DNA of 64,000 nucleotides from Candidatus Poribacteria bacterium (GTDB lineage Bacteria; Poribacteria; WGA-4E; PCPOR2b), in the NCBI GenBank assembly GCA_028819845.1, contig JAPPKS010000034.1, forward strand, positions 50,217-114,216, read 5' to 3'. Numbering within the stretch: the first letter of the stretch is position 1; each line of letters opens with the position of its first letter. Below the pieces are notes generated by a model. It was given only the letters and a program-made list of their open reading frames with translations, did not search any database and had not been told where the DNA came from. Positions 53,260-62,612 of the stretch are shown one piece after another. The position numbers and the translations under genes were made by a program.

Positions 53260-54027
53260 ATGACAATCAAAACTGCCCGACTCATGATTGTTCTATTGGG
53301 AACCATCTTTGTGTTTGGACAAATGTGTATCGCCGGCACATGGACAGACGATTTCAGTGACCCAACCCTTCGAGATTGGGACGGCGGTCTAAGAAATGAC
53401 GAGGTTAGCGCAACTGTTGTTGGTGGACACTTCTATTATAGAGGAAAAGATCAACTCGCACGCCATAATATGGAGAATAGGGGATTAGGGAAAATCCAAG
53501 ATTTTTCGCTCGAATTGAAGTTTATGTTTAGAAACCTCCGAGTTCCACAGGGGAGTTATTGGGTTATTATGTATGCATTATTTGACGAAGAAACGTGGGA
53601 TTACGACGGGATTATAGAATTTTTGTGGTATCCTAATATTGAGAAACCCAACATTATGGAAGTTACAATTGATCGCTTCGAGCGGGGGGTGCTGGAATGG
53701 CTTCCAGAAGCGGGGGAAATCTGGATCCCAAATACCGCTGCAATAGACAGCTTTGCATACGAAGAAAAGGTCTGGTACACGTTGAGGATTGAACGCGAAG
53801 GAAACCAATATACTTTTTCGATGGGCGATGTTATTCTATTCGCAGAAGATGATGCAGTGCCTATGGGTACGATTGAGCTGATTTTTAATGGACGGAATAC
53901 CATCTGGTTGGATGATTTTTCGGTGACGGGCCCCGATGTGCCGAATGGAGGACCCGGCTTTTTGGGAGTGAATCCGTTGGCAGAACAATTAACGACGACG
54001 TGGGGAAAGCTGAAAGCACAGAATTGA
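53260..54027 (+). CDS. Secreted concanavalin-like (LamG/DUF1080-type) protein
   Basis: 255 aa with a signal peptide (LMIVLLGTIFVFGQMCIAG). The mature part starts WTDDFSDPTLRDWDGG, which together with FSLELKFMFRNL and WLDDFSVTG is the pattern of 3-keto-disaccharide hydrolase-type and other concanavalin-like beta-sandwiches. No catalytic residues can be assigned. The end, LGVNPLAEQLTTTWGKLKAQ, resembles that of the LamG protein at 36346-37161 (LSVSPPGTLAILWATLKRS). It lies between the exported WD40 gene and the sigma-propeller pair, on the same strand. A GGAGGTACT runs to the ATG. Confidence 0.8.
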   Translation: MTIKTARLMIVLLGTIFVFGQMCIAGTWTDDFSDPTLRDWDGGLRNDEVSATVVGGHFYYRGKDQLARHNMENRGLGKIQDFSLELKFMFRNLRVPQGSYWVIMYALFDEETWDYDGIIEFLWYPNIEKPNIMEVTIDRFERGVLEWLPEAGEIWIPNTAAIDSFAYEEKVWYTLRIEREGNQYTFSMGDVILFAEDDAVPMGTIELIFNGRNTIWLDDFSVTGPDVPNGGPGFLGVNPLAEQLTTTWGKLKAQN

Positions 54028-54765
54028 TGCAAATCAAATGAAAGCTCCATTGACTTGGACTACGATGTTGGGTTATCATCGTCGGATGTGAAACTGCCTT
54101 TAATCCCATCCGGCAATAGCACCGGAATCTCCAACCGATGCGCCGACACAAAACGTCACACCGTTTTAGGAGTTTGGCGACTGCAGGCGATAGTTGTTTT
54201 TAAGGATGGGGTGGAAACGCAGAGACTAGTTGATAGTTCAGTCGAATCGTTTTCTTAGCTGTCACTCGAACGGGATGGAATCTTTGAGGCAATGCGCAAA
54301 TTTCCCATTGAAGACGTGTCACACCTAAGTTTGCTTGAATCGCTTGAATTGGAACAAATCCAAGAAATCGTAATTTCCTACCGCGGCAAACATCGCATCC
54401 GTGCAGATCAACTCCGGCTAAACCTGATTGTAAATGGGACGGAGCCGTAGGATGCACCGCAAATTGAATCAGACTTTGCAGACAATTCTGATTTTTGATG
54501 CTCGCGTATGATATTTGGTATAATGATGGAGGTTCGCTAAATTATTCCCTTTCTGAAGATGGCAACCAACTTGAATTGAGAAAGGAAAAAGGGGAGTACA
54601 TGGTCAAATTTATCCACCACCGACCTAAAACCCACTAACATTTCAGTATAGTTTGACGATACCAGCATTACTGAAGATTGCGGCACCGTCCTTAATCGAA
54701 CAAGCAACCCCACCTCGTTTTGAATCTCAAACTGCAACTTGCTCTTAAAATGCGAAAGAACACCT
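54028..54765. other. Spacer with degenerate coding traces
   Basis: Two traces read on the plus strand. Frame 54055-54450 is interrupted by a single in-frame TAG (54256-54258), after which LLESLELEQIQEIVISYRG and NLIVNGTEP look protein-like. A second short frame from ATG 54498 to TAA 54638 encodes 46 aa (MLAYDIWYNDGGSLNYSL...), also coding-like. Neither has a recognised relative, so they may be relics. No terminator or promoter was found. Confidence 0.35.
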
Positions 54766-57606
54766 ATGCACACGAGTGACAGGCAAATCGTTCATGAATG
54801 TCTTTCGGGCAACCCGGAGGCATTCGCCGAGTTAGTTGACAGATATAAAGTTCGAATTTTCGCGCTCGTGTATGCCAAAGTCGGTCAGTTTCAAGATGCA
54901 GAAGACCTCACTCAAGATGTGTTTTTCAACGCTTACAAAAAACTCTCCACGCTGAAACGATGGGACAATTTCTATGCGTGGCTTCATTCAAGCGCTGTGA
55001 ACCGATGTAATGATTTTCATCGTGCCCAATTTAGACAGATTGACGCAGCGTACGTTGCCGACCAATCCGACAGCCATCGAGCAGATATGGACGCGCACGC
55101 AAAAAACCTGAGAAACCAACGAATCCATGAAGCACTGGCTTCCCTCCCTGAGATGCACCGTCAAGTTTTAGTGCTCCGTTACATGGCTGGGCTAAAGAGC
55201 AAAGAGATTGCCGAGACGCTGCGGGTGTCTCCGAATACAATCAATCAGCGGCTGATGCGAGCTAGAGCGAAGCTCAAAACTGTCCTGAGTGAAGACCTGG
55301 TCTCAATGATGCCCACCGCCCTTGCCGACCGTAAATTATCTCCGGGATTTACGGCCCGCGTAGTGGAGTTAATCAGAGACGCGAAGATCCAAACGGCGCC
55401 CCACAAGACCGGGTTACCCGTAGGGTTATCTGCTGCAGGTGGGTTAATTCTCCTAGTCTTAAGTTTTAGCCTTCCACAAAACCCGATTCATCCGCTTCGC
55501 AACTGGCTCGGTGGACCGCTGCCTTCCAAATCACAGGTTACCGAAGATGGCAAGCTCCCTATTGATGCGGAAGTGACGCGAGTTGCAATACTTGCGGCCG
55601 ATGGAACAGATGGCGGTTTCGCTCCGAAACCGCCTACGCCCGAATCGCTTGCCGCCATCAGTCAGACCGAACAAACTGACCCGCCCAATGAGGAGATAAC
55701 GGTAACAGGCATACATCTCCCCGATGATTTTGATATTATGTGGTACGCCGACATTTCACCCGATGGCAGAGAAATGGTTTATGTAAGTAGACGGAATGAA
55801 TCATGGACTATGCAACTCGCCACTTTTCCACTCGTCGGGTTAGAGGCAATGGCGCCAAACGAACAACGCCGCAAAGTCATCTTACAAGAAGAGCCAAGCG
55901 AGGCAGATTATTTTCAACCCAAATGGTCGCCTGATGGCAGATGGATCGCGTTTTATCGTCAAGGAGCGAAATCACCCGAAAAAGATGTCGATGTGTGTGT
56001 AGTTCCCGTGACAGGAGGCGAAATGCGGCTTCTTGCAACAACCGATTCCGATAGACATCCGGGCGGACTGAGTTGGTCGCCCGACAGCGCGGAACTCGCC
56101 TTCGTCAAATGGCGCGGCGCGGCTGCTGATATTTACATCGTTTCGCTCGACACAGGTGCAGTGCGTCCTTTCACGACGGATGGAAAAGAAAACACCGAGC
56201 CCACTTGGTCGCCTGATGGTGAATGGATTGCCTATTCATCAAAACGAGGTCTCTGGATTGATAGCCTTCGTGTATGGCGGCAACCTGTGCGGGATGGTGA
56301 AGCAACAGTTAATGAAGGGCTTCATCTCATCCGCCCACCCATTCACTCACCCGACGGAAAGTGGGTTGCCTACACGAACTACTTACCCGATGGAAAAAGC
56401 GGTTTTATTGCATCGCGAGTCAACGAACAGGGTGAGCTAGCAGGCGAACCAATTTTCCTCAAAGCGGCGAGGCTACAGGTGAGCGCAAGACCGTTGCAGT
56501 GGACGCCGGACGGAAAACTAATCGTACTGCAAGAAGCTTACACAGAGATGACCTATGCCTTCAGTAAAAAAAGCGGTGAACGGCGCCGCTTGAGTTCTAA
56601 TCCGGAGTTTTGGTTTGAAGGCGCACAGTGGCAATCAGACGGGAATCGGCTTTTTCTTGGTTCTAGCAAAGACCGGCGCCCCGGTGTTTTGGACATCGAG
56701 ACCGGTCGATTCACCGATCTACCCATAGAAATCCCAGAAGGGATGTTTTTCGGTCAATCAACCCTTTCGCCCGATGAAAAGTGGGTTGCATTTGTGCGGA
56801 TTCATCCCAAGATGTCCCATAAGCTAGTGGGCGGAGTACCTCAAGTAAGTGCACATCTTCACATCATGCCGGTGGGAGGTGGAACGTCCAAACAGTTGGC
56901 GCAAACTGAGTTTTATGGTATGAATCCCCGCTGGTCGCCCGACGGTCAAAAAATCGCGTTCATCAACGCGAATTTCGCAGCATCAGCGGGTTTTGAGTCA
57001 AAACTCTGTGTCGCTTCTGTATCAGATAGTCAGGTGAAAACATTTACAGATACCGAACGGTGCATGGGAGCAGCTTGGTCGCCCGATGGAACGATGCTCG
57101 CGTATCTCCGCTTGAAGGGTAAGGGACAGGTTTTAGATTTGGATTTCGATGAGACAGAGGTTGACATCTATCTTGTTCCGGCAACGGGCGGAGAATCCAA
57201 GCGAATAGCCGCTCCACCCAATAGTCCACCCGAAGGGGAGATATTGCTGCCTTGGACACCCTTCGGGAGACTCTCCTGGACTCCTGATGGAAAGCGGTTG
57301 ACGTTCAAGATAGGCGGGCAAGCGTGGGTCATGTCAATCGACGGTGGGGAACCGAAGCCTATGCGAAGAAATTATATCCCGTCGAGTTGGTCATCGGATG
57401 GAGCGTCTTATCTCGCAATCGGACGAAACGGCGAATTGCAGCGGGTATCTCTCGACGGTACGACAATCGACGAATTGCCGTTTCGCGTTCCGGCGGACGC
57501 ACGTCCGCTTTCAATGTCGCCCGACGGTGAAACCATTCTGTATCGGCAGGTTGATTCGGGAACACAGTGCTGGAGCATTGATGTGAGTTATCTAGTCAAT
57601 CAATAG
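54766..57606 (+). CDS. ECF sigma factor fused to a membrane helix and TolB-like propeller (1)
   Basis: 946 aa from ATG 54766 (frame open from 54739; the alignment with the next gene favours this ATG). Sigma2 is at residues ~15-90 (FALVYAKVGQFQDAEDLTQD, RWDNFYAWLH), and sigma4 at ~120-175 (LPEMHRQVLVLRYMAG, SKEIAETLRVSPNTINQRL). A linker with PHKTGLPVG leads into one membrane helix (~218-238, GLSAAGGLILLVLSFSL). From ~300 on are TolB/PD40 repeats (PKWSPDGRWIAFYRQ, PTWSPDGEWIAYSS). The sigma domain would be cytosolic and the propeller periplasmic, so the protein joins sensor and sigma factor in one chain. No separate anti-sigma gene is adjacent. A terminator follows at 57660. How the sigma part is released (for example by proteolysis) is unknown. 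Confidence 0.9.
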   Translation: MHTSDRQIVHECLSGNPEAFAELVDRYKVRIFALVYAKVGQFQDAEDLTQDVFFNAYKKLSTLKRWDNFYAWLHSSAVNRCNDFHRAQFRQIDAAYVADQSDSHRADMDAHAKNLRNQRIHEALASLPEMHRQVLVLRYMAGLKSKEIAETLRVSPNTINQRLMRARAKLKTVLSEDLVSMMPTALADRKLSPGFTARVVELIRDAKIQTAPHKTGLPVGLSAAGGLILLVLSFSLPQNPIHPLRNWLGGPLPSKSQVTEDGKLPIDAEVTRVAILAADGTDGGFAPKPPTPESLAAISQTEQTDPPNEEITVTGIHLPDDFDIMWYADISPDGREMVYVSRRNESWTMQLATFPLVGLEAMAPNEQRRKVILQEEPSEADYFQPKWSPDGRWIAFYRQGAKSPEKDVDVCVVPVTGGEMRLLATTDSDRHPGGLSWSPDSAELAFVKWRGAAADIYIVSLDTGAVRPFTTDGKENTEPTWSPDGEWIAYSSKRGLWIDSLRVWRQPVRDGEATVNEGLHLIRPPIHSPDGKWVAYTNYLPDGKSGFIASRVNEQGELAGEPIFLKAARLQVSARPLQWTPDGKLIVLQEAYTEMTYAFSKKSGERRRLSSNPEFWFEGAQWQSDGNRLFLGSSKDRRPGVLDIETGRFTDLPIEIPEGMFFGQSTLSPDEKWVAFVRIHPKMSHKLVGGVPQVSAHLHIMPVGGGTSKQLAQTEFYGMNPRWSPDGQKIAFINANFAASAGFESKLCVASVSDSQVKTFTDTERCMGAAWSPDGTMLAYLRLKGKGQVLDLDFDETEVDIYLVPATGGESKRIAAPPNSPPEGEILLPWTPFGRLSWTPDGKRLTFKIGGQAWVMSIDGGEPKPMRRNYIPSSWSSDGASYLAIGRNGELQRVSLDGTTIDELPFRVPADARPLSMSPDGETILYRQVDSGTQCWSIDVSYLVNQ

Positions 57607-57983
57607 CGGATCCTTCAAAGTACACATAAGATTCGCCCAAATATCGGGCGTTCAATAACGGCGTCCATTTGCCCCAGATTTACGGCAAATGGACGCCTTT
57701 TTCGTTTCTGTATGGTTAATCACTGAATGCACATTCTCACATACTCACCCCAAATGCTTTCATCGTTGCACAATTAATTCCCATGTAAGAAGGCGCAATA
57801 TCCTGCAAATCCTAAAATCCTGTAAAACCTGATTCAGACAGAGTACAATATTCACAGGAAAACCTTCAATTCCACTGTAGCGGTTGCAACCTTTCTCCTC
57901 AAAAAAATCAACCCGATGTCAGAATTCGGGGTTGAGCGGTTACTATAAAGGCAGTAACAATCATCTCATTCGAGGGAGTGCCA
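57607..57983. other. Terminator and upstream region of the second sigma-propeller gene
   Basis: It holds the terminator at 57660-57702 and the shared AATCCTGTAAA(A)CCTGATTCAGAC phrase near 57808-57839. A GGTTGCAACC and a CAACCCGATGTC block lie about 20 bp apart before the gene (~57885-57920); an ECF-type -35/-10 pair is conceivable but only weakly supported. Confidence 0.5.
57660..57702 (+). terminator. Rho-independent terminator after sigma-propeller gene 1
   Basis: GGCGTCCATTTGCC (57660-57673) and GGCAAATGGACGCC (57684-57697) form a perfect 14-bp stem with a 10-nt loop, followed by TTTTT. Confidence 0.9.
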
Positions 57984-60875
57984 ATGCACACTAGAGATGG
58001 CCATATCGTTCATCAATGTCTTTCGGGAAACACGGAGACATTTGCCCTGTTGGTTGATAAATATAAGGAGCGCATCTTCGCGCTTGTGTACGCGAAAGTC
58101 GGACAGTTTCAAGACGCTGAAGATTTAACTCAGGATGTCTTTCTTGAAGCGTATAAGAACCTGTCAACCCTGCGGCGATGGGATAACTTCTATCCGTGGC
58201 TCTATTCCATTGCTTCGAATCAGTGCAAGAATTATCACCGCGCCCAAAAAAGACAGGTCGTCACGGTTCACCTTGCCAATCAGGATGAAAATCATCGAAT
58301 GGACGTTGAGGCGCACTCGGAAAAACTGAAAAATGAACGGGTTCACGACGCATTGGCTTCTCTCCCTGAGATGCACCGTCAAGTGTTAATGCTCCGTTAC
58401 ATGGCTGGCATGAAAAGCAAGGAGATTGCAGAAACGTTGCGGGTGTCTCCAAACACCATCGATCAGCGGCTCGTGCGAGCCAGAGCAAAATTAAAAACAA
58501 TTTTAAGTGAGGAGATGATTCCAATGATACGCACTGCTTTTGCCGAAAGAAGATTACAGCCGGGATTTACCGCCCGCGTGGTGGAGTTAATAAGTGACGC
58601 AAAGATTCAAACCGCGCCCCACAAGACCGCTCTGCCTTTGGGGCTGTCCGCAGCAGGCGGCGTAATTCTCCTACTCTTGATTTTGAGCTTTCCGCACAGC
58701 CCTCTTTATCCGTTGGGCGAATGGCTCGGCGGCTCTCTGCCTCTGAATACACAGGTTGTCGAGGATGGCGACCTCCCCGTAGATGCGCAAGCGACTCGAG
58801 TTGCGATACTCGGTGCTGAAGGGGAAGACGGTGATTTTGGACGGAGACCAAAACCGTTAAAGGCAGCCACAGCCATCAACCAAACTGAGGAAATAACAAC
58901 AACGGGCATAATTCTCCCAAATGATGCATCTTGGGATATGGACATTTCGCCCGATGGCACGAAGATGGTTTACCTCGGCAGAGGAGTTACATCCTTAGGG
59001 TATGAGTTCCAACTTATTGTGTCGCCTTTAGTAGACGCATCGAGCGATGTCTCGCCTAAACAAACGGTTCTAGTGCAAGGAGAGGGTGCAACAACACAAT
59101 ATTTTCAACCTAAATGGTCGCCTAACGGGATGTGGGTCGCCTTTTATCGTCAGGAACATCAATATCCGAGGGCGGAAGGTTATGGAAGTGACATTGATTT
59201 ATATCTTATTCCTGCGGCAGGCGGCAGAATGCGCTTCCTCGCCCGGACCGACTCTCAAAAGCACTCGCGTGGACTCAGTTGGCCACCTGATAGCAAAGAG
59301 ATTGCGTTTGTCAAATGGACAGGAGAGAATACGGATATTAGCATCGTGTCGCTAGACACCGGAGTAGTACGCCCATTTACAACGGACGGAAAAGGGAACA
59401 CCTCGCCATCGTGGTCGCCTGATGGAAACTGGATTTTCTATTTATCGCAACGCCCTTCATCTCGGGAAACATATCTCGGCAAGCCTGTCTGGAAACAGCC
59501 TGTTGATGGCGGTGTGGCAACACCGATAAACGTTGTTGCCATACAAGACGAGTTCGTTTATTCACCCAACGGAAAATGGGTTGCCCGCAACAACATTGCC
59601 GTTACGAACGGCAGTTTCTCGTTTCCCGGCATCGCTGTTGACCACTTCAACGAACATGGCGACTTAGCAGGAGATCCAATTTTACTTGAACCGGAGAAAT
59701 TTCAATATGCACCGAAACTTTTGCGGTGGACGCCGGGCGGAAAAATCATCATTCTACAAGAGGATCGCATAAAGGTTACCTACGCTGCTCTCAAAACAAA
59801 AAGCGGTACACTATGCTACCGCAGTGAAGCTGCCTATTTTAACGTCCAGACAAAAAGTGGCGCACGACGCTACCTCAATACTGATACGAGCATTTACGAC
59901 GTTCCGCGTTTTCCGACGAGTATTCCGCTTTTTCCGCTTACAGATCCGCAACTTATAGGTGTACAGTGGCTCTCTGGCGGGAATCGTCTGTTTTTCCCAT
60001 CTAGCGTGAACTTGCCTGGCAGTGGTGCGAGATGCGGGATTTTAGACATTGAAACCAACCGTTTTACACGCAGTCAACTTCTTGAATTTTTCAAGGAAAT
60101 AAATTTTGACGAATCTGCCCTTTCTCCTGATGAAAAACAAATCGCATTTGTGATTATGGTTAAACACCCCGAAACTAAACGCCAGTTGTACATCATACCG
60201 GTGCCAGGTGGAGCACCCAGACAGTTGACGCATGGCGAATCGTGGCCCTTCAATCTACGCTGGTCGCCTGATGGTCGAACAATCGCTTTCATCAATGGGC
60301 TAAGGAGAAGAACTGAGATGCCAAGCAGTCCGGAGTCGCAACTTTGCGTCGTTTCCGTATCGGATGGTAAACTGAAGATACTGGCAGATTCGGGCATGTC
60401 CGGCGAACCAGCTTGGTCCCCCGATGGTACAACACTGGCATACAAAAAATCGCCGCCCGACAACATACACATTGTACCCGCAACCGGTGGGCAGTCAAGG
60501 CAAATTACGAACACTCCAAACGAAGGAGAATCGGAAATCCATTGGACACCCGATGGCAAACAAATCACCTACAAAACAAACGACGCGGCTTGGTGGGTTA
60601 TATCAATTAACGGCGGGCAACCGAAGAAGTTGCATAGGAATTATATTCCGTCGAGCTGGTCATCGGATGGAGCAACGTATCATGCATTCGGACCGCATGG
60701 GAAGTTGCAACGCGTATCGTCAAATGGCGCGATACCCTCTGAACTCTCGGCTCGTGCTCCGATGAATGCTCGACCACTCTCTATGTCTCCCGATGGCGAA
60801 ACAATTCTACTACGACAAGTCGATTCGGTAAAGTCGTGTTGGAGCATTGATGTGAGTCATCTGGACAGCCAATGA
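57984..60875 (+). CDS. ECF sigma factor fused to a membrane helix and TolB-like propeller (2)
   Basis: 963 aa from ATG 57984 (AGGGAG 5 nt upstream; GTG 57978 lies within the ribosome-binding site). It has the same architecture as the gene before it, including TLRRWDNFYPWLYSIASNQ in sigma2 and the sigma4 helix-turn-helix SKEIAETLRVSPNTIDQRL. The linker ERRLQPGFTARVVELISDAK is followed by the membrane helix (~LPLGLSAAGGVILLLLILSF) and TolB blades (PSWSPDGNWIFYLS, LRWSPDGRTIAFIN, PAWSPDGTTLAYKK). Its propeller has a longer middle section than paralogue 1. The C-terminal phrase MSPDGETILLRQVDS...CWSIDVS is shared with paralogue 1. These two and the WD40 paralogue form a family of three within 15 kb, all on the plus strand. 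Confidence 0.9.
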   Translation: MHTRDGHIVHQCLSGNTETFALLVDKYKERIFALVYAKVGQFQDAEDLTQDVFLEAYKNLSTLRRWDNFYPWLYSIASNQCKNYHRAQKRQVVTVHLANQDENHRMDVEAHSEKLKNERVHDALASLPEMHRQVLMLRYMAGMKSKEIAETLRVSPNTIDQRLVRARAKLKTILSEEMIPMIRTAFAERRLQPGFTARVVELISDAKIQTAPHKTALPLGLSAAGGVILLLLILSFPHSPLYPLGEWLGGSLPLNTQVVEDGDLPVDAQATRVAILGAEGEDGDFGRRPKPLKAATAINQTEEITTTGIILPNDASWDMDISPDGTKMVYLGRGVTSLGYEFQLIVSPLVDASSDVSPKQTVLVQGEGATTQYFQPKWSPNGMWVAFYRQEHQYPRAEGYGSDIDLYLIPAAGGRMRFLARTDSQKHSRGLSWPPDSKEIAFVKWTGENTDISIVSLDTGVVRPFTTDGKGNTSPSWSPDGNWIFYLSQRPSSRETYLGKPVWKQPVDGGVATPINVVAIQDEFVYSPNGKWVARNNIAVTNGSFSFPGIAVDHFNEHGDLAGDPILLEPEKFQYAPKLLRWTPGGKIIILQEDRIKVTYAALKTKSGTLCYRSEAAYFNVQTKSGARRYLNTDTSIYDVPRFPTSIPLFPLTDPQLIGVQWLSGGNRLFFPSSVNLPGSGARCGILDIETNRFTRSQLLEFFKEINFDESALSPDEKQIAFVIMVKHPETKRQLYIIPVPGGAPRQLTHGESWPFNLRWSPDGRTIAFINGLRRRTEMPSSPESQLCVVSVSDGKLKILADSGMSGEPAWSPDGTTLAYKKSPPDNIHIVPATGGQSRQITNTPNEGESEIHWTPDGKQITYKTNDAAWWVISINGGQPKKLHRNYIPSSWSSDGATYHAFGPHGKLQRVSSNGAIPSELSARAPMNARPLSMSPDGETILLRQVDSVKSCWSIDVSHLDSQ

Positions 60876-60949
60876 TTATGCGTCGAACAAACCCTAGCTC
60901 TTTTCCCGCACAGGACACCGATGGAACACGCTCGTCCACTTGAGGATGA

Positions 60950-61528
60950 CTATGAAGTGACTTCCGCCAAGTTGGAAAGCTGAATCGGGAGCGAGTCCCA
61001 CCACGGCTCTTCCGCGCGGACGAGCAATAGATGTGTGTTGCCTGGGACATCGTTAGCGCCTAAGCCGCGTTCGATGACTTCCGTGTGTGAATCCCGCTCA
61101 AGATGTTTGGCAAGCCGGCTTTCCAATCGGTTGCCTGAACGAACCGCGTAGACACCCGTAATCTCCGCCGAACACAAGTCCAAGAGGAAGTCAATGTTCC
61201 AGAATAAGGTTTTACCGCGCTTTGGCAGCATGTTGCCGTTTCCCAAACCGCATTCAACGCATCGGCGCATCATCTCATCTCGAATACGGTGCGGTGCTTG
61301 ACCCCCACTCCGAGTTGCGTGCCGAATCAGCCGCCGCGCCAGAGATGTCGAACCCTTCTCCGAGAGCGCGGAGCCGACATAGCAATATTCACCGGCGGGC
61401 AGGGAAATCAGCTTCCCACGCTTGAATCGCCCGATCCGTAAGGTAGTGTCCTCAATGAGATGAATCCGCAGAACGTATGTTCCAGCCTGCGATTCACCGC
61501 CCATGATAACAATATTTGGATTATCCAC
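60950..61528 (-). CDS. DUF123 / GIY-YIG-related protein
   Basis: 192 aa. The DUF123 fold is shown by GTYVLRIHL, RIGRFKRGKLISLPAGEYCY, VGSALSEKG, LARRLIRH and KTLFWNIDFLLDLC. DUF123 is related to GIY-YIG endonucleases and occurs fused to or near DNA-repair genes, but no repair gene is adjacent. GTG 61528 is used as the start, with a modest AGG upstream. It converges with the second sigma-propeller gene, 75 bp away. Function unproven. Confidence 0.82.
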   Translation of the reverse strand: MDNPNIVIMGGESQAGTYVLRIHLIEDTTLRIGRFKRGKLISLPAGEYCYVGSALSEKGSTSLARRLIRHATRSGGQAPHRIRDEMMRRCVECGLGNGNMLPKRGKTLFWNIDFLLDLCSAEITGVYAVRSGNRLESRLAKHLERDSHTEVIERGLGANDVPGNTHLLLVRAEEPWWDSLPIQLSNLAEVTS

Positions 61529-61687
61529 GGAACTACCTAAGTCCTGACTGGTTCACCGCAACCTATGCCCTTCAAGCCAACCAACAGCCAAGGCAACGAC
61601 GACAGGGTCCGGCGATGAAGCCTTTGACGTTGATTGCGCCCTCTCAATCAATGATTATGCATGGTACCGTTCGGTGGTGGTTGCATT

Positions 61688-62563
61688 TCAATTTTCCTCT
61701 ACAGAAATCCTTAGGTAGAAGGCGTTGATGTCCCCTTTTTCGCTGAACCAATCACCGGTGGCGCCCAGCTTAAAAACTTCGCCGCACTGAAAACGATGCC
61801 TAAATGTTGTAAATGTATTGCGTTTAACACCCCACGCCGAGACTAGTGCCTCAGGTATCCCTTCTATCGGAAGTTTAGCGTCGCCAGCGAATAAGTCAAA
61901 CGAACCGGACGCATCCACACCGCCGACCCGGATTTAGATATCGAGTGCGCCGCCGTCTTCCAACGCTGTGGTGTCAACATTGACAACAGTGTAATCTTGA
62001 TAACCGCTGCCGGATGCACGAAAAATGTCTAATATCTCTTGTGCCGGCTGCGTTCTGTCGAGTACAACGCGCAATTCAGCTGAAGACGAGACGGAAGTGT
62101 CCTCACCTGAATTTTCCTCATCTAGATTTTCCCGTACGGAAACTGCGGCGCGAAAAGCGTTGACATACGGTTCCTCTCTATCGGGCTGTCCGGTCGCGCC
62201 TAACCTAAATACCCGACCGTTGTAGCAACGACGCGTGATCTGCCCTGTTTCGCCGGGCCCACAACCTGTCCGGTCAAGCATGTTTTTAGGTGTTCTTTCA
62301 TCGGAAAAATGTACAATTTCGCCGTCAAACAGATAAAAATCGCCTTCACCTTCATTTCTACCGACTTTAATGTCAATATTGAGTTCGCCGCCAATTTCAA
62401 AGTCCGTCGTATCAATCACAACAACGGTATAATCTTGATAACCGGCCTTTGGGGTACGAAAAACGTCCAACACCTCCTGCGAAGGAGACGCTCGAGTGAG
62501 GATGAGGTCCCCAACCCGGGTTGTTTTCCGGCTATGGCTTCCTTGAGGGTTGTGAGAAAATAT
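61688..62563 (-). pseudogene. Two-repeat protein of unknown family, broken by in-frame TAA
   Basis: One continuous frame on the minus strand from 62563 to 61688 is split by a single TAA at about 61932-61934. Upstream half: SPSQEVLDVFRTPKAGYQDY, then GGELNIDIKVG, FYLFDGEIVHF and VFRLGATGQPD...NAFRAAVSVRE. Downstream half repeats the pattern: AQEILDIFRASGSGYQDY, GGALDI-stop-IRVG, FDLFAGDAKLP and VFKLGATGD...NAFYLRISVEE. The stop replaces the Asp of the first repeat's NIDIKVG. The first repeat is ~120 aa. No family is known to me. The true start is uncertain, so it might also be the tail of a larger lost gene. Confidence 0.65.
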
Positions 62564-62612
62564 TTATGCGGCGGGGGTCCTCGACGATTACACCGCGGCG
62601 AAAACTGTGCGG

